64,000 bases of DNA from Paramecium octaurelia (lineage: Eukaryota; Ciliophora; Oligohymenophorea; Peniculida; Parameciidae): the NCBI GenBank assembly GCA_905182995.1, contig CAJJDP010000134.1:253133-317132 (forward strand), in the 5' to 3' direction. Position 1 is the first letter of the stretch; every line of letters starts with the position of its first letter. Shown here piece by piece: positions 14,385 to 26,234 of the stretch. The notes beneath the pieces were generated by a model, which did not search any database, was not told the origin of the DNA, and was given only the letters and a program-made list of their open reading frames with translations. The translations under genes were made by a program, and so were the position numbers.

Positions 14385-15729
14385 ATGGAAATCTCTTTTG
14401 ATTTCGACCTCAAACTATTTCATTAAATAGGTCATGGAGCATTTAGTTAAGTATTTCTAGGAGAATACGATTCCAAAAAAGTAGCTATTAAAGTACTCAT
14501 TTTTTTTAATTAAACAGGTAATGGATCCTTGTTACATTGAATAATTTAAAAAAGAAGTTGAAATTTTGGAATCCATCAATCATCAAAATTTTGCTTAATA
14601 CTATTTTGTATTTTAATATTCTATTCAAGAGTAAAGAAGGTGAAAGTTCTTTATATATTGTCTAAGAATTTTTGGAAGGCAAAACACTGACATAGTTGAT
14701 CAAAACTGTTGAAATGGAAGAAGCACATGTAAAACAAATCATCGCCGAATTACTTAATGCAGTATCTTATCTGCATTCCCAAGATATTATCCATCGAGAT
14801 ATCAAACCAGGTATTACATCTATTGCTAATAGATAATATAATTATTACGACTGAAGGATAACTCAAACTCATCGATTTCGGTCTTAGTTCCCATTCAGAA
14901 TCTAAACTCTCTTATGATAAATGTGGAACTCTGCTGTTTATGGCTCCTGAAATGATTTTTAAACAACCTTATCTTAAATCTGTTGATATCTGGAGCTGTG
15001 GAATTATTGCTTACTAGTTGATCAACAAGAAACACCCCTTTTGGGATCCATTAGAATCTACCTCAACTTTCATTTAAAGAGTTTAATAATTCAACCCTGA
15101 TTTCTGTGGGATGAATGATTACTAAAGATCTTTCTTTTTAAAATGTGCTGCTTATTCACCTGAAGCAAGAATGAATGCCACTCAGGCTTTATAACACCCA
15201 TGGCTGTCAGGCAAAGGAGAATTATGGCAACCAATCACAATGGCTGATATGAAAACACTATTTGATAATAAGATGAAAACCATTTATACTATTAAAGCTC
15301 TGATGATGATGAAATTTTTATGCCAAAAATTCGGGACTATAATGTTACCAAGTGAATTTAGTAATTGTGAGTTTAATGACTCCACTGCAGATACCAATAC
15401 CAACTTTAAATTAAAACTCTTAAGAAGTAGTTCTCGAAACCCCTCATTCATTAAATAAGTTCGCAGCACAAGTACTATCTTCTTTGAAAGCAACAACCTG
15501 CCATCACCTATCAGATTTACACATAACAATAAAAGAGCTTCTATTTCTCCAAATAAAACAATGCTGCATTCCGAATCAATCCAATTCGGCTAATTTGCTA
15601 AAAGAAATACATAAGTCATAAAGTTGCCGTAACATTTTATATTTGATATATTATAGTCCATTGTCAAATTCTCCTGTTATGAAAAAGCAAAGAAAAAGCA
15701 ATTTAAATTTTAGATTAAAATAATATTGA
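14385..15729 (+). CDS. Ser/Thr protein kinase, CAMK-like
   Basis: Five exons; introns 14493-14517, 14608-14629, 14811-14832 and 15629-15656. Spliced length is 416 codons, 415 aa. The kinase domain occupies about residues 5-265: GHGAFSQV glycine loop, VAIKV lysine, HRDIKPDN, DFGLSS, FMAPEM and the closing ARMNATQALQHPWL. All catalytic residues are present. The 150-residue tail is Ser/Arg-rich and carries no EF-hand or PH domain, unlike the kinase at 7219-9105. Substrate unknown. Confidence 0.9.
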
Positions 15730-15881
15730 AATTGTTTATTTAACTATGTTTTAATAGAATGAATATCTTATCATAAATATATATAAATGTTAATTTTTGA
15801 TTGCAGTCAAAACAATTCTTAAATTTAATTAATTAATTATTAATATAAGAATACAAAATTAATAATTTATAAAATTTATAC

Positions 15882-17663
15882 TCATCTATTGGTTGTGATA
15901 AATGTTTTTGCAAAATAAAAGTCTTGAAGAGTCTTAAGTCTTTTTCCAAATTCATTAGATCCTTACGGCAAAGATGTGTCGTGTTGAGAGGATCCCAATT
16001 GAGTAGTCACAAATGATCCCATCTAAGATTTGATCTATAGACAAACTTCTCTATTGGCTTAAAATTACTTAAATCTCATTCTTCTATAAGACTTTAAAAC
16101 TTAGCATTCAAGGGCTAAATTACTTTAAGAATTAAATTTATATAGATTAATAGGCGGAATCGTACTATGACTTTTGGTTTGAGATTATTTCTTTTACTTC
16201 AACAATTCAATTTGTTTCTTATGAAAGATAAACATATTTTCAGTCTATGGAGTAATTTTCTTACTAATTAAATTATTGGAATTAACAATATCAGTAGTTG
16301 TAAACATACCTTTCTATTGAGATCTCAGTATCTTGGAGTTGAGTGTGCTAGTGTCTCTATACAATTCATCTACTGTGAGTCTTTCAGTATTGGTAGAATC
16401 AGGATACTGCAATTTTTCCATTGCCTTGTCTTGTTTTTGAATGTTTTCGAATAGGTACTTCTCCCTTCTTTATAAGTAAGACTTTATAACAAAAGACTTC
16501 TCTTTTAATATTTTAAGAAAATCAGGATGATTTTTCCTTACAATATTAAAAGCATCACTTTCCATATAATAAGCAAGAGTATTATCAGAAGTCATACAAG
16601 AATAGAGTCTCACAGGGTTGTTGTCTATGAGTTCTGCTTCTCCGACAAAAGAGTTATCGGAAAGTTAAGAAAGAGTAACTTTTTTTTTAGGTTTTATTTT
16701 TGATTGGAAAATAGAGGGTTCTTTGATCTTGCCATGCAAAGTATCTTCATCATAAGATCTATAAATTTCGACTCTTCCTCTAACAATCAATAAAAAGAAT
16801 TTAGGTTCATCTCCCTCCTTCCATAAAATGGTTTATGGGGCAAATTCAATTTTTTAAAAATATTAAATAAACTTGGTAACAATAAATTTACTGACACCCA
16901 CAAAAATACTTAAAAAGTATTCAAATGTTTGATTCTTCTCCTTGATAGATCTTTCTCCAACGCTTTTAAAATCTTGTCTATTCATAGTTAAAACGTGAAG
17001 TTCATCAGATAAAACTAAAATACTGGCAGTACGTGGTTTGTCAGAAGATAATGCCATATCACCGAAGGCTTAACCTGAGTAAAATTAAAAGACTTTTTTG
17101 TAAAGACATATTCCGTCTTTGAAATACATATTATTGATTTCAAATGGATTCCTTTATGAAGCTAATAGTAATTCCATTTACAGATCTTGAGGCCTTTTTT
17201 TCTTTTTAAATAATGCTTCGTAATCTAAAATTTCTTCTTCAAAAGGGTTCATATTACTTTTATAGGTTTCAATTACATCTCTATCATTGGCAATTTCTTC
17301 TTAGGACTTTGATATGAAGACTCCAACCTCTCCAAGTAATATTAAATAAACTTTGTCTCCATATTCCCCATAATTAAAAACAATTTGTCCTTTGCTAAAT
17401 TATTCATATTTGAAATATGAACAAGCCTGAGCAGCAAATTCTTCTATTTTCGTTCCTTCAGGGCAGTTCTTTTTTAGAAATTCAATTTAAGACATCATTG
17501 GAGCAATCTCCTCTAAAAGTGATTGTTATGTAATTCTTGTATATGAACGATATAAATTCAGAGGAATCTTCAAGTTCTCTTCATTTCTCTTTCTTTATTG
17601 ATTGTCATCTACTTTCTGATCTTAAATTACAGATTTCTTCAAGTTTTTGGTTGATTAATTCAT
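15882..17663 (-). CDS. protein with two cyclic-nucleotide-binding domains
   Basis: Single exon, 593 aa. The first cNMP domain starts near residue 70 (FKYEQFSKGQIVFNYGEYGD) and has a phosphate-binding cassette AFGDMALSSDKPRTASI, where the usual Glu is Asp. The second (WKEGDEPKFFLLIVRGRVE, then FVGEAELIDNNPVRL) has a degenerate cassette. No kinase domain follows, so it resembles a regulatory subunit or a stand-alone sensor of cAMP/cGMP. The C-terminal 190 residues are basic and low-complexity. Closely related in layout to the gene at 20482-22408. The frame stays open upstream to another ATG at 17816, so the N-terminus could be 51 residues longer. Confidence 0.87.
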
Positions 17664-17816
17664 TATAACAATAATAAAAATTATCAATAATTATGCAAAC
17701 TATATTGATTCTCTTAGATTCCAGGTAACCCAACTTCTTTTTGATTCATGTAAAAATAGATCCTTCAAAAATCCATGCTTCTCAAAAAACTGCAACCAGT
17801 TTGTATCTACAATCAT

Positions 17817-18401
17817 TCCTAATATTTATCAGCATTAATACTTGAAACTTATTGATTTTATTATCATTATGAGGATGAAAAGAAAAACGAAAGCCAATAA
17901 GTTATAACTATAATGATAACAACACCCTCTTCTCATTTATTTTAAACTTTACTTGCCATAATTGTAGCTAATACTTTATTCTTTAATTTAGACTAGATTC
18001 TTATCTTAATTCAAAATTTAAAGCAATTTATATTTGTCATTATAATGGTTTAATGTCTTTAGAGTATGAAGATTTAATATCTTTATATCATATCTTATTA
18101 TTCTAATAGGATATTATTGATTTTTCAATTTTTCCTAACAATTTGATAATTTTCTATTTCGAAAGCGTATCTTTAAATGACGAAGGTTTTTTATTAATAT
18201 ATTTTAAACTTTTTAAGTAAATTTTTATGAATTAAATATAGATATTGTAACAGTATGTATTTGGATTAGTTTGTAAGCTATAAAGTGAGGTTAAAAAGTA
18301 ACAAATAATTGTATTTATCTTATTTTATAGCCTGATTGACATAGATAATGTATAAATACGCATGGACGATAAATGTAAATATAAAACATGATATAAATTT
18401 A
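17817..18401. other. intergenic, AT-rich
   Basis: About 585 bp between the cNMP gene and the PIG-A gene. Only short frames and A/T runs; no tRNA-like fold, repeat or convincing ORF was seen. Confidence 0.5.
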
Positions 18402-19757
18402 TCAATTTAGTTTGAATTAATGATCTCCATATTTTTCTTTATTAACCCTATATTCTGGATTGAATTTGATAGGCTTGGATATATTTTTATATGGAAATAT
18501 CAAATCCAAAATGAAAATGGCAATATAGTCAATTATGAGTAATATCAACAAATATAATCCAAATATTGGGCCATTGCTTTAACAAGCCTTGATTCTAGCC
18601 AATAAAGATGGATAAGGAGATGATAAAATTTTATTATACACCGTTTCAGCTCTTTCAGCCACCATATGCCAACTGTACATTTTGGCAACCTATTCATGGT
18701 ATTAATGGGATGGCACATTCTTAGCAATGGGTATGGCTACTGCCAATTTTTCGCAGATGTCATCTGGATCAGGCTTAGCAAAATTGACCATGTTTTTAGG
18801 TAAGACCTCGACGACACCTCCTACATTCGTAGAAACAACAAACAAGCCACAAGAGGCAGCTTCAACAATAGCAATACAAAAGGCTTCGGTTAATGAAGTG
18901 TTCAAAAAGATGTGACCTCTTACCAGTACTTCCCTGACTTTATGACCAGGCACAGATCCTAACTAAATTGTTAATATCATTATTACCATCTCAACTCTGT
19001 CTGTCAAGCCATGTTTTTTGATGCTTTCTTCTATAATCTTCTTTTTTGGTCCATCTCCTCCAATGATGAAATAGACCTAAGGAAACCTCTTGCATATGGT
19101 TGGTACAACATCTACTAAAAGATCCACTCCTTTTCGAAAGGTCAATCTGCTTATTACAACAATGTTGACTGTGTTGAGTGGATACCTCTTAGAGGGATCT
19201 GGTTTGAATCTGCTGCAATCAACCGCATTAGGTATTACACTTATGTTTCTAGGATCTAATGATGCTCTCATACTTAGATTCTCCTTGCTTATATGAGACA
19301 CAGAAACTGAGTGATCCACTTCACTCAAAATAAATTTCAATATTTTATTAACATGAAATGAAGCAGCATCATTAAATGCAAATAATGAATGATCTGTAAA
19401 TACAGTTTTGTACCCCATAGACTTAGCATGCAATAATAATTCACCTCCAAAAAATGATGTAGCTGCATGTGAATGCACAACATGAATTTCTTCCCTTAAT
19501 AATATTTGTCTTAATAATGGCAAGCTGCCCATGTATGTAAATAGCACAACTTATTCATGTGCTGGCACAAAAGGACAGTAATACACCTTCAAGCCATTTG
19601 TCATATAGCGAACACCAGTCCTATTGTCGTATTTATGTGTAATTATGATCACTTTGTGACCTCTCTCCATCAAACACAGTCCCAATTGAAATATGTGCAT
19701 TTCAACTCCTCCTAGTCGTGGGTAGAAGAAATCGCAGATGAGACAAATGTTAACCAT
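18402..19757 (-). CDS. PIGA: PIG-A type GPI N-acetylglucosaminyltransferase, catalytic subunit
   Basis: Two exons, one 24-nt intron (18963-18986), 443 aa, close to the family's usual length. It starts in the conserved manner ([18 protein letters not shown]), contains [42 protein letters not shown] and the GT4 signature [20 protein letters not shown], then PDPDD. One C-terminal membrane helix (near residues 395-420) anchors it in the ER. It transfers GlcNAc from UDP-GlcNAc to phosphatidylinositol, the first step of GPI-anchor synthesis. Paramecium surface antigens are GPI-linked, and an antigen-like gene is at 45238-52709. The intron is a multiple of three and lacks an in-frame TGA. Confidence 0.95.
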
Positions 19758-20034
19758 TTTATTAGATATTTTTAAATTTTATATTACAAGCTTAGAATAT
19801 TTTAATTAATTAGATGTGTAACATACTTGTGTGTGTTACTCTTATTCAAATTATTCCCTCTCTTTGGGCATTTTAAAAATTTTCTGTATATTTTTATATA
19901 TCATGAATCAAATGAAGCATAAATAAATACATTAATTTAATGGCTTTAAAATCATATAGAACATTCTAATTAATTCTAGTTAATTCTCATTCTGAATTTA
20001 ATTGCCATAAAAATTGCCCTATGACTTTTAATAT

Positions 20035-20418
20035 ATGAATTATTACAATATACTTGGTATCTAAAATACCTCATCTCAAGAACAAATCAAAATAGCATTC
20101 AGAAACCTTGCAAAAATGCATCATCCAGTAAATTATGATTGAATATTCAAGGACAAGAATCCATAATCAGTGTAATTTAGAATAATCTCTGAAGCTTACC
20201 GAATCCTCTCAAACCCTCAATTAAGAGCACGATATGATCAGTCTTAGTAATAATATGAAAAACAACTATAAATATACAAGTTAATAAGAAATTTTATTAA
20301 TGGGAATGGAGAGATCCCTCTAATTCATTCAAAGGATCTTGAATCTAATTAAAATGAATCTAAGACCCTCGATATACAAGAAATCTAGAAAAAAAAAATT
20401 CGTAAGACTCAAAATTGA
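20035..20418 (+). CDS. small J-domain (DnaJ-like) protein
   Basis: Two exons with a 24-nt intron at 20128-20151 give 119 aa. Residues 1-65 are a J-domain: MNYYNILGIQNTSSQEQIK, helix II, the HPD tripeptide (MHHPDKNP, formed across the splice), then AYRILSNPQLRARYD. The remaining 50 residues are polar and basic with no Gly/Phe or zinc domain, so it is a type III co-chaperone that stimulates an Hsp70. It lies 63 bp before the next gene on the same strand. Confidence 0.88.
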
Positions 20419-20481
20419 AATTCTCATTTTATATTACTTTTTTTGTTCAATATTATATCTGATATATAAATATAATACATT

Positions 20482-22408
20482 ATGTAAAATAAAACATCAC
20501 TAGTTTTTGATTAAGCCTAGAGATATGCAAAAATTAAAAAAGAAAACGAAGAATTGCTTTACTCAACATTGAAGTTATATTAACAACATGGGAAAATTGA
20601 TGATCCCAATCTGATTGCAACAATTCTCGATTCTCTGTAAACAATCGAATTCTTTAAATCAAATTGTCCAGAAGGCATGAAACTGGCTGATTTCGTATCC
20701 AATGCCATTAAATATTTCAAATATGAATAGTATGATTATGGATCCCCCATATTTCATTATGGAGAATACGGTGATAAGATGTTCATCCTTTTGAAGGGAG
20801 AGGTTTATGTCTTCGGACCAAAACCCCAAGATGAAATTAACAAAGAAATGGAACAACTTAAGTAATAGGAAGAAGGTGAACTGGTTATCAAAGGATAAAA
20901 AAGGTAGTTAACTACAAATGTAGATAACTTACTCAAAATTTAAGACTCCAGATATTATAAAGATGGAGTTCTGCTTTATTAAAAAGTAATCTTGCTCTCC
21001 CTAATTAGATTTTTCAATACTACTCCGGACAATGTTTTGGTGATGTAGCCTTGACATCAGACAAGCCCAGATCTGCTACTATTATTGTATCATCAGAAAA
21101 GGTTTATTGTTTATCTATGCGAAGAAATGATTTTAAAATCATCTTCTAAAAATCAATCTAATAGGCTCGAAATACAATTGAATTCTTTATGAGAATCTTC
21201 CCAGGAGCTCTTCAATTTAATCTCTCCAAATTTATTTAATATTTGCGACCTGTTGTATTCCAAAGCAAAACCATCCTTTGGCAAATTGGAGATGAACCAT
21301 AGTTCTTCTTCATTATTGTCACTGGGAGAGTGGAACTCTACAAATACATGGATCTTGATACTTTAACAGGTAAATCCAAAATTAATGATGAAATCAAATA
21401 AGGATTATTTGTAGGCAAATAATAGTATAAAGCTAAAATAGTTGTATGATTAATCTCTTATATAAAAAGCTTAGTTAATTAGCAGAAGGTAATATAGTTG
21501 GACAGGAGGAGCTTCTGGAGGATTTTTAAAAAAGATAATACTATTGTGAAGTTGTTGATATCACGAATGCCTATTACATGGAAGCAAGTGATTTTAGAGC
21601 AATCAAAGGAAATCATCAAGATATCATCGACTGTTTGAGAGAGAGAGCCACCATTAATAAAGATTATATAAGTAAAAGAAAACAATTAATACTTCACAAC
21701 TTTAAGAATTATGATTCATATTTGAATACTTTAACTTAAAACTAAACAAACAAAGAATAAAAATTAAAGGAGATTTTCTCAGTACCTAATAAGGATAACA
21801 AATCCAATTCTTTATGTGTGAGATCCTAAAAATAAATTAAAGGATCTCAAAATGAGATTCTCCAACAACACATCGCTTTTGATTAAAAAAGGAAACTAGT
21901 TGAACCTCAAGAAAAAACAGAATTACGATTTATCATAAATAATAATAATTTATCCTATATTAGAGAAAGATTATTAAGATAATAATAACCCGACAGAAAT
22001 AGCCCATCACCTTAAAAGCATGTTAAAAATAAAGTTCTGATTTCTCAAATATTAAAGAAATACTAAAATAAAAAGGTACTTCATGAAAAGAAAGATAAAA
22101 AGAGAAAATCAATATTTGTAACTTCATCTTAGTCATCAATTGGGTAGACTGTGGAAACTGAAAACTCAGTTGATTTATTAAGATAAAGATAAAGGACTTC
22201 TATCTTAAGACCAAGTTATGTGCAATTAAGAGGGAGAAAGCAGTCAGGAGAAAAGAGTAATAATAATAATACAACAACAATTATAAATTTAACAGAAGTG
22301 GAAACAAGAACACATCAATAAACTATGCATTAGATAACTAATGTGACACGCATGACTCCAAATAGCACTAAATTTTTTAAAACAATAAGATCGATTTCAG
22401 GGAAATGA
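20482..22408 (+). CDS. protein with two cyclic-nucleotide-binding domains
   Basis: Three exons, introns 20986-21008 (23 nt) and 21444-21469 (26 nt), 625 aa. The first cNMP domain has FHYGEYGDKMFILLKGEV and the cassette CFGDVALTSDKPRSATI; the second has WQIGDEPQFFFIIVTGRVE then IVGQEELLEDF. The layout matches the gene at 15882-17663, with Asp replacing Glu in the first cassette in both. No kinase domain. The C-terminal third is Lys/Ser/Asn-rich. Its stop lies 5 bp from the stop of the convergent carboxypeptidase gene. Confidence 0.87.
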
Positions 22409-22413
22409 TAAAA

Positions 22414-23782
22414 TCACTTTATAAAATTCTCAATGACTTAATATGCTGCCTTAGGGTTATCAGTGGGTATCATATGACCTGCCTTGTAGATTGTAGCATA
22501 TGAAAAGTTCTCAAAAGTCTTGATGTATCCATGAGTTTCAACCTTGTTTTCTTCTCCTTAAACTGGAAAAGTAATAAATTGTTTTTTAGCATTTTTCCAT
22601 TAATACTTGTATTTCCAATCAATCTAGTAAATCCAATTCCATGCTCCTGGTGTATTAATTATGTAATCTAGCTATCCATTCAACAATAACACCTTATATT
22701 ATCTCTCTAATAACAATTAAATGTCCTTCAATCTACTTTCACCAATATCTTATTGGAAGGCTTTATAAATCTATGGATTTGACTTCTGAAATTGGGTTAT
22801 TTCTGATGAGAATTGTTTGATATAGTTATTTAAGAAATCTGCCCAAGAATAATCATACTCATCCAATCCTTAGTATTTTCGAATATTGTAAACATTAATA
22901 CCACCAATCTATTCTATAAATTTATCTTCTGTCATAAGACCCAATTGTTCTGCTCCTTTGGCATATTCTCCATTCCTACTAGATGATTATCCTACTGCCC
23001 CAATCTTCTACAATCTATCCAAATCAAGTTAAGAAATGGCTCCAATACTGTATAAGTAACTATGATAATAGTTCAATTGATTTTCAGTGTCTGTAATTCC
23101 ATCGATAATTGCAATTCCTTTAAAATTGACTTTATCTAGGGTGTCCTTATCCTACAGTAATCTTGTAGCAAATGCTGGTATGTAATGGCCTGCATAACTC
23201 TCTCCAAAAATATAAGTATTCACTAAATCTAAGTTATTTAATCTTGTATAGATAAACTTAAGTGTTTCCACAAAATATTTAGCAGCCTCATCACTATTTG
23301 TGACAACATTTTCTTTATCAGCTTTACTCATACCAGCACCAAATGGCTAATCAATAAAAAGCAAGTGCATCGCCTTATTCCAAGAATATTCCTATTATAT
23401 GATAATTATATCTTACTCTCTTTGTCACTATGTAGGGTTTGTCTTTTGCTTCTGTATCTGGGTTTTTCTTTATGACCCATGGACCAATTTCCATATAGTT
23501 ACCAAGTTAACTGGATGATCCTGGACCTCCATTCAACCAAACAGCCAAAACATCTCCTTTCTGTATTGCTTCAAGATTTGCTGTTCCTTCTTTCAATATC
23601 AAATGATAATATATTGATCCAACATCCTTAAATTTTACATAATCTGTTTCTGTGTAATAAGGTAGATCTTCTCCCAACAACTAAGCAAAAAAGCCTAAAA
23701 TTTTATTAAATTTGTTACTAGTTTAATCTGTGCACCTGACAAACACTAATGATGTAATTATGAGTACTAATATAATTTTCAT
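22414..23782 (-). CDS. serine carboxypeptidase, family S10
   Basis: Two exons, intron 23392-23416 (25 nt), 447 aa. Begins with a signal peptide (MKIILVLIITSLVFVRC). Catalytic triad motifs are all present: nucleophile in GESYAGHYIP, aspartate in NGQLDYI, histidine in AGHMIP; the oxyanion motif WLNGGPGSSS is intact. Such enzymes remove C-terminal residues at acidic pH in lysosomes or phagosomes or are secreted, which fits a phagotrophic ciliate. No inhibitory propeptide region is obvious. Confidence 0.94.
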
Positions 23783-23932
23783 TAATTAAATTTTTATATA
23801 TTATATATAGAATATGTTGATCAAAAAAGGGGCTCTTTCGAATTAATTAATAAATAAGCAAATTCAATACTATTTTCTTATCTTGTTACTATTGGTACAG
23901 CATCTTATCCTTAATCCATAACTTTTTAAGTC

Positions 23933-24546
23933 TCAACAAAGACAAAGGAAATTTTGTAACTTCTCTTGACATCTACTTCCATTAGAAATAGTTAGTATAA
24001 TTGATATGCTTTTGGGGTAAAATTTAATCCCTTCGGTGATCTTTGCAGCAATAGCTTCTAGTTGTTCTAATGCATGGCTAATGGCAGCGCGGTATGTTAG
24101 GCTTCTTTTGGATGTCGTTCTAAAACAGGTTTAAGAAACGAAGGATAATTGTTATTCTTTTTTCTATATTCCAGGTCTTTTGTAATATTTTCTGTATACC
24201 AATCCACATCTGATTCGAAAATCTGATGCCTGATTTTCGGAATCTCAAAAGCATAATCAACATAACGAGGGTCATCCCGATAATGTTAAGCATACCACGC
24301 ATAAGCGTATTTAAATATTTATCATCTTCCAAATGATCATAAGATGTTTCATATAAATTCGAAAATTTCTCTTCTGAGATCTAATTCTCACTATTTCACT
24401 ATCCACTACAATTTTGTAGCCAAATTTCTTGCACTTTAGCCGAATTTCTGAAAACTTTCTGTATGCATCAAGGCTATATTAAAAAACAAAATTAAAAGAA
24501 TTTATAATTGTATTAAAATTATAAGGGTTTTAGTTATTCTCTTCAT
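23933..24546 (-). pseudogene. broken gene with N-terminal membrane segment
   Basis: Coding-like sequence starts at ATG 24546 with a hydrophobic segment (TLIILIQLQILLILFF). A 19-nt intron (GTA...TAG) can be spliced soon after. The frame then breaks twice: near 24255 and near 24130, each needing one extra A in an A run. Restored stretches are clearly protein-like (AYAWYAQHYRDDPRYVDYAF; HALEQLEAIAAKITEG). Ends at TGA 23933-23935. Family unknown. Either a decaying gene or one with sequence errors. Confidence 0.55.
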
Positions 24547-24850
24547 TTTCTTTGATTTGAGTTTAACAATATGAAAGGAAATTAGGATTCATAATTAACA
24601 TTATGTTAAAAAAAATAAATTATTACTTTTATTTTTAGAAATAAACTTAGAATAGGATAATTTTAATTTGTTTAGAAATCATTCTTTATATAGATTTTGT
24701 AATAGATTTGTTGTAAAAGGTTCTTGTAATAAGAATTTTTATATCTTGAATTTCACTTTTATGTGCTAACATCAAACTTATACCCTATGTCTGACAAAAG
24801 CGATTACAAAATCTGATAAAAAGGACTATTAATTGTTTAGGATATATTTT

Positions 24851-25296
24851 ATGCACAAATTTAAAATTTTCGAAATTGAACTCAATCTCATGATGGACAC
24901 ATTGTTGACTAATAAAATACAAATTATTGATAAAAAGGAAACCTATTCCAAGATAAATATTATATAATATCAGGAATAAACTAATCTAACTAATGAACTT
25001 ATTATTTAAACCGAAAAAAAGAGCATTCTGTTGATAATTACTATTGGGTACAAGCTAAGAAAAAAAAAGAATTGTTTAAGAAGAAGGTAATAAAGTTAAT
25101 ACTCTAATAAGTTCCGACTCAGACTAGGTTAAGTGCTTGGCAATTTAGAAAAGAGGACCCCACAACAGAAAATATCTCACTTAGATAAACTCCTGGATTC
25201 ACAAATAGAAATTATACAACAGGAATTTTTAAATTTAATATTGTTTTTAAAGTTAGGATGACTTATCAACATTTTGAAAATTAAGTATGGTGTTGA
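24851..25296 (+). pseudogene. decayed coding region
   Basis: Three overlapping TGA-poor frames look partly coding. The best segment (NYYWVQAKKKKELF, then LSAWQFRKEDPTTENISL, ending at TGA 25294-25296) is out of frame with the only good upstream ATG frame (24851). A one-base change in the A7 run near 25010 would join them. No domain recognised. Between 24547 and 24850 nothing else was seen. Confidence 0.35.
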
Positions 25297-25417
25297 TCAA
25301 CTTTTTTAGAAATAATAGAGGTGCAAATTATCTTCGGTAGTATCTAAAGTTCTAATGTATATTATTATTAAATATATTGAAATTAAATCAACGAATTTAT
25401 AATAACTTGGAAGGATT

Positions 25418-25630
25418 ATGAATCAAAGCTCTATGCTAAGCGCTAAATCTAGAACTATGATTCACTTAGATAAAGAATCACTTAATAAACAAAATGATGT
25501 TTAAAATTAATTAATTCGAGAATTTTTTTCTTCCATTTTAATAAGCACAGAAAAAAAACTAGAATTCTATTTCTTAAAATATTATAAATAATTATAGGAG
25601 TTTAATCAAAAAGTTGATAAATTTTTGTGA
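25418..25630 (+). CDS. short ORF, 70 aa
   Basis: ATG to TGA, beginning MNQSSMLSAKSRTMIHLDKE with an amphipathic helical second half (FFSSILISTEKKLEFYFLKY) vaguely like the start of an SPX-type domain. No continuation after the stop. Probably a fragment of a once longer gene. Confidence 0.35.
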
Positions 25631-26234
25631 AAATGTTTACAAAAGCCATTTCCTTTCCTTCTTTATATAAATCGGTTTATTATTTTTGAAAATCTATCTG
25701 CAGTTTTCCAAATTTTTTAAAATGGGTTTTTCTTCAAAATACTATCTTAAACAATTAATAATAGTCCATAACAAAAAACCTGACCATATGTTAATATTGT
25801 GAATTAACCTGCAATTAAACTTTTTGTCAAAATCATAAAAAACAGGTGAATAAAAATCTAAGATTTTACTATTGATTGAAATTAATATCTTTAAAGTACA
25901 AATAATTGACAAAATTATTTGTAACCTTTAGTTGATATAAATGAAAACTTATGCGGTACATAAATTATGCACAAATATTGAAAAACTAATTACTCTAAAT
26001 GTAATTTATCATAACGCTTTTTGATTTTTTGAAATATTACATTAATTTCTATTGAGATAGATTTTTTCTTAAAAAGGGTGTTTTAATCATGTAATTTAGA
26101 GTTGAATATAAATATTTTGGTTGAAAGTATATAAAATAGTATGAAAATAAGAATAATATAAGACCCAAAAAGTCATACATTTTATTTTAATTATTGAAAT
26201 AATTAATAAATGCCTTAATTTAGCTTAATTTCAG
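25631..26234. other. intergenic, no gene seen
   Basis: About 600 bp of AT-rich sequence with only short frames before the end of the SecA-like gene. No repeat or RNA gene recognised. Confidence 0.45.
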
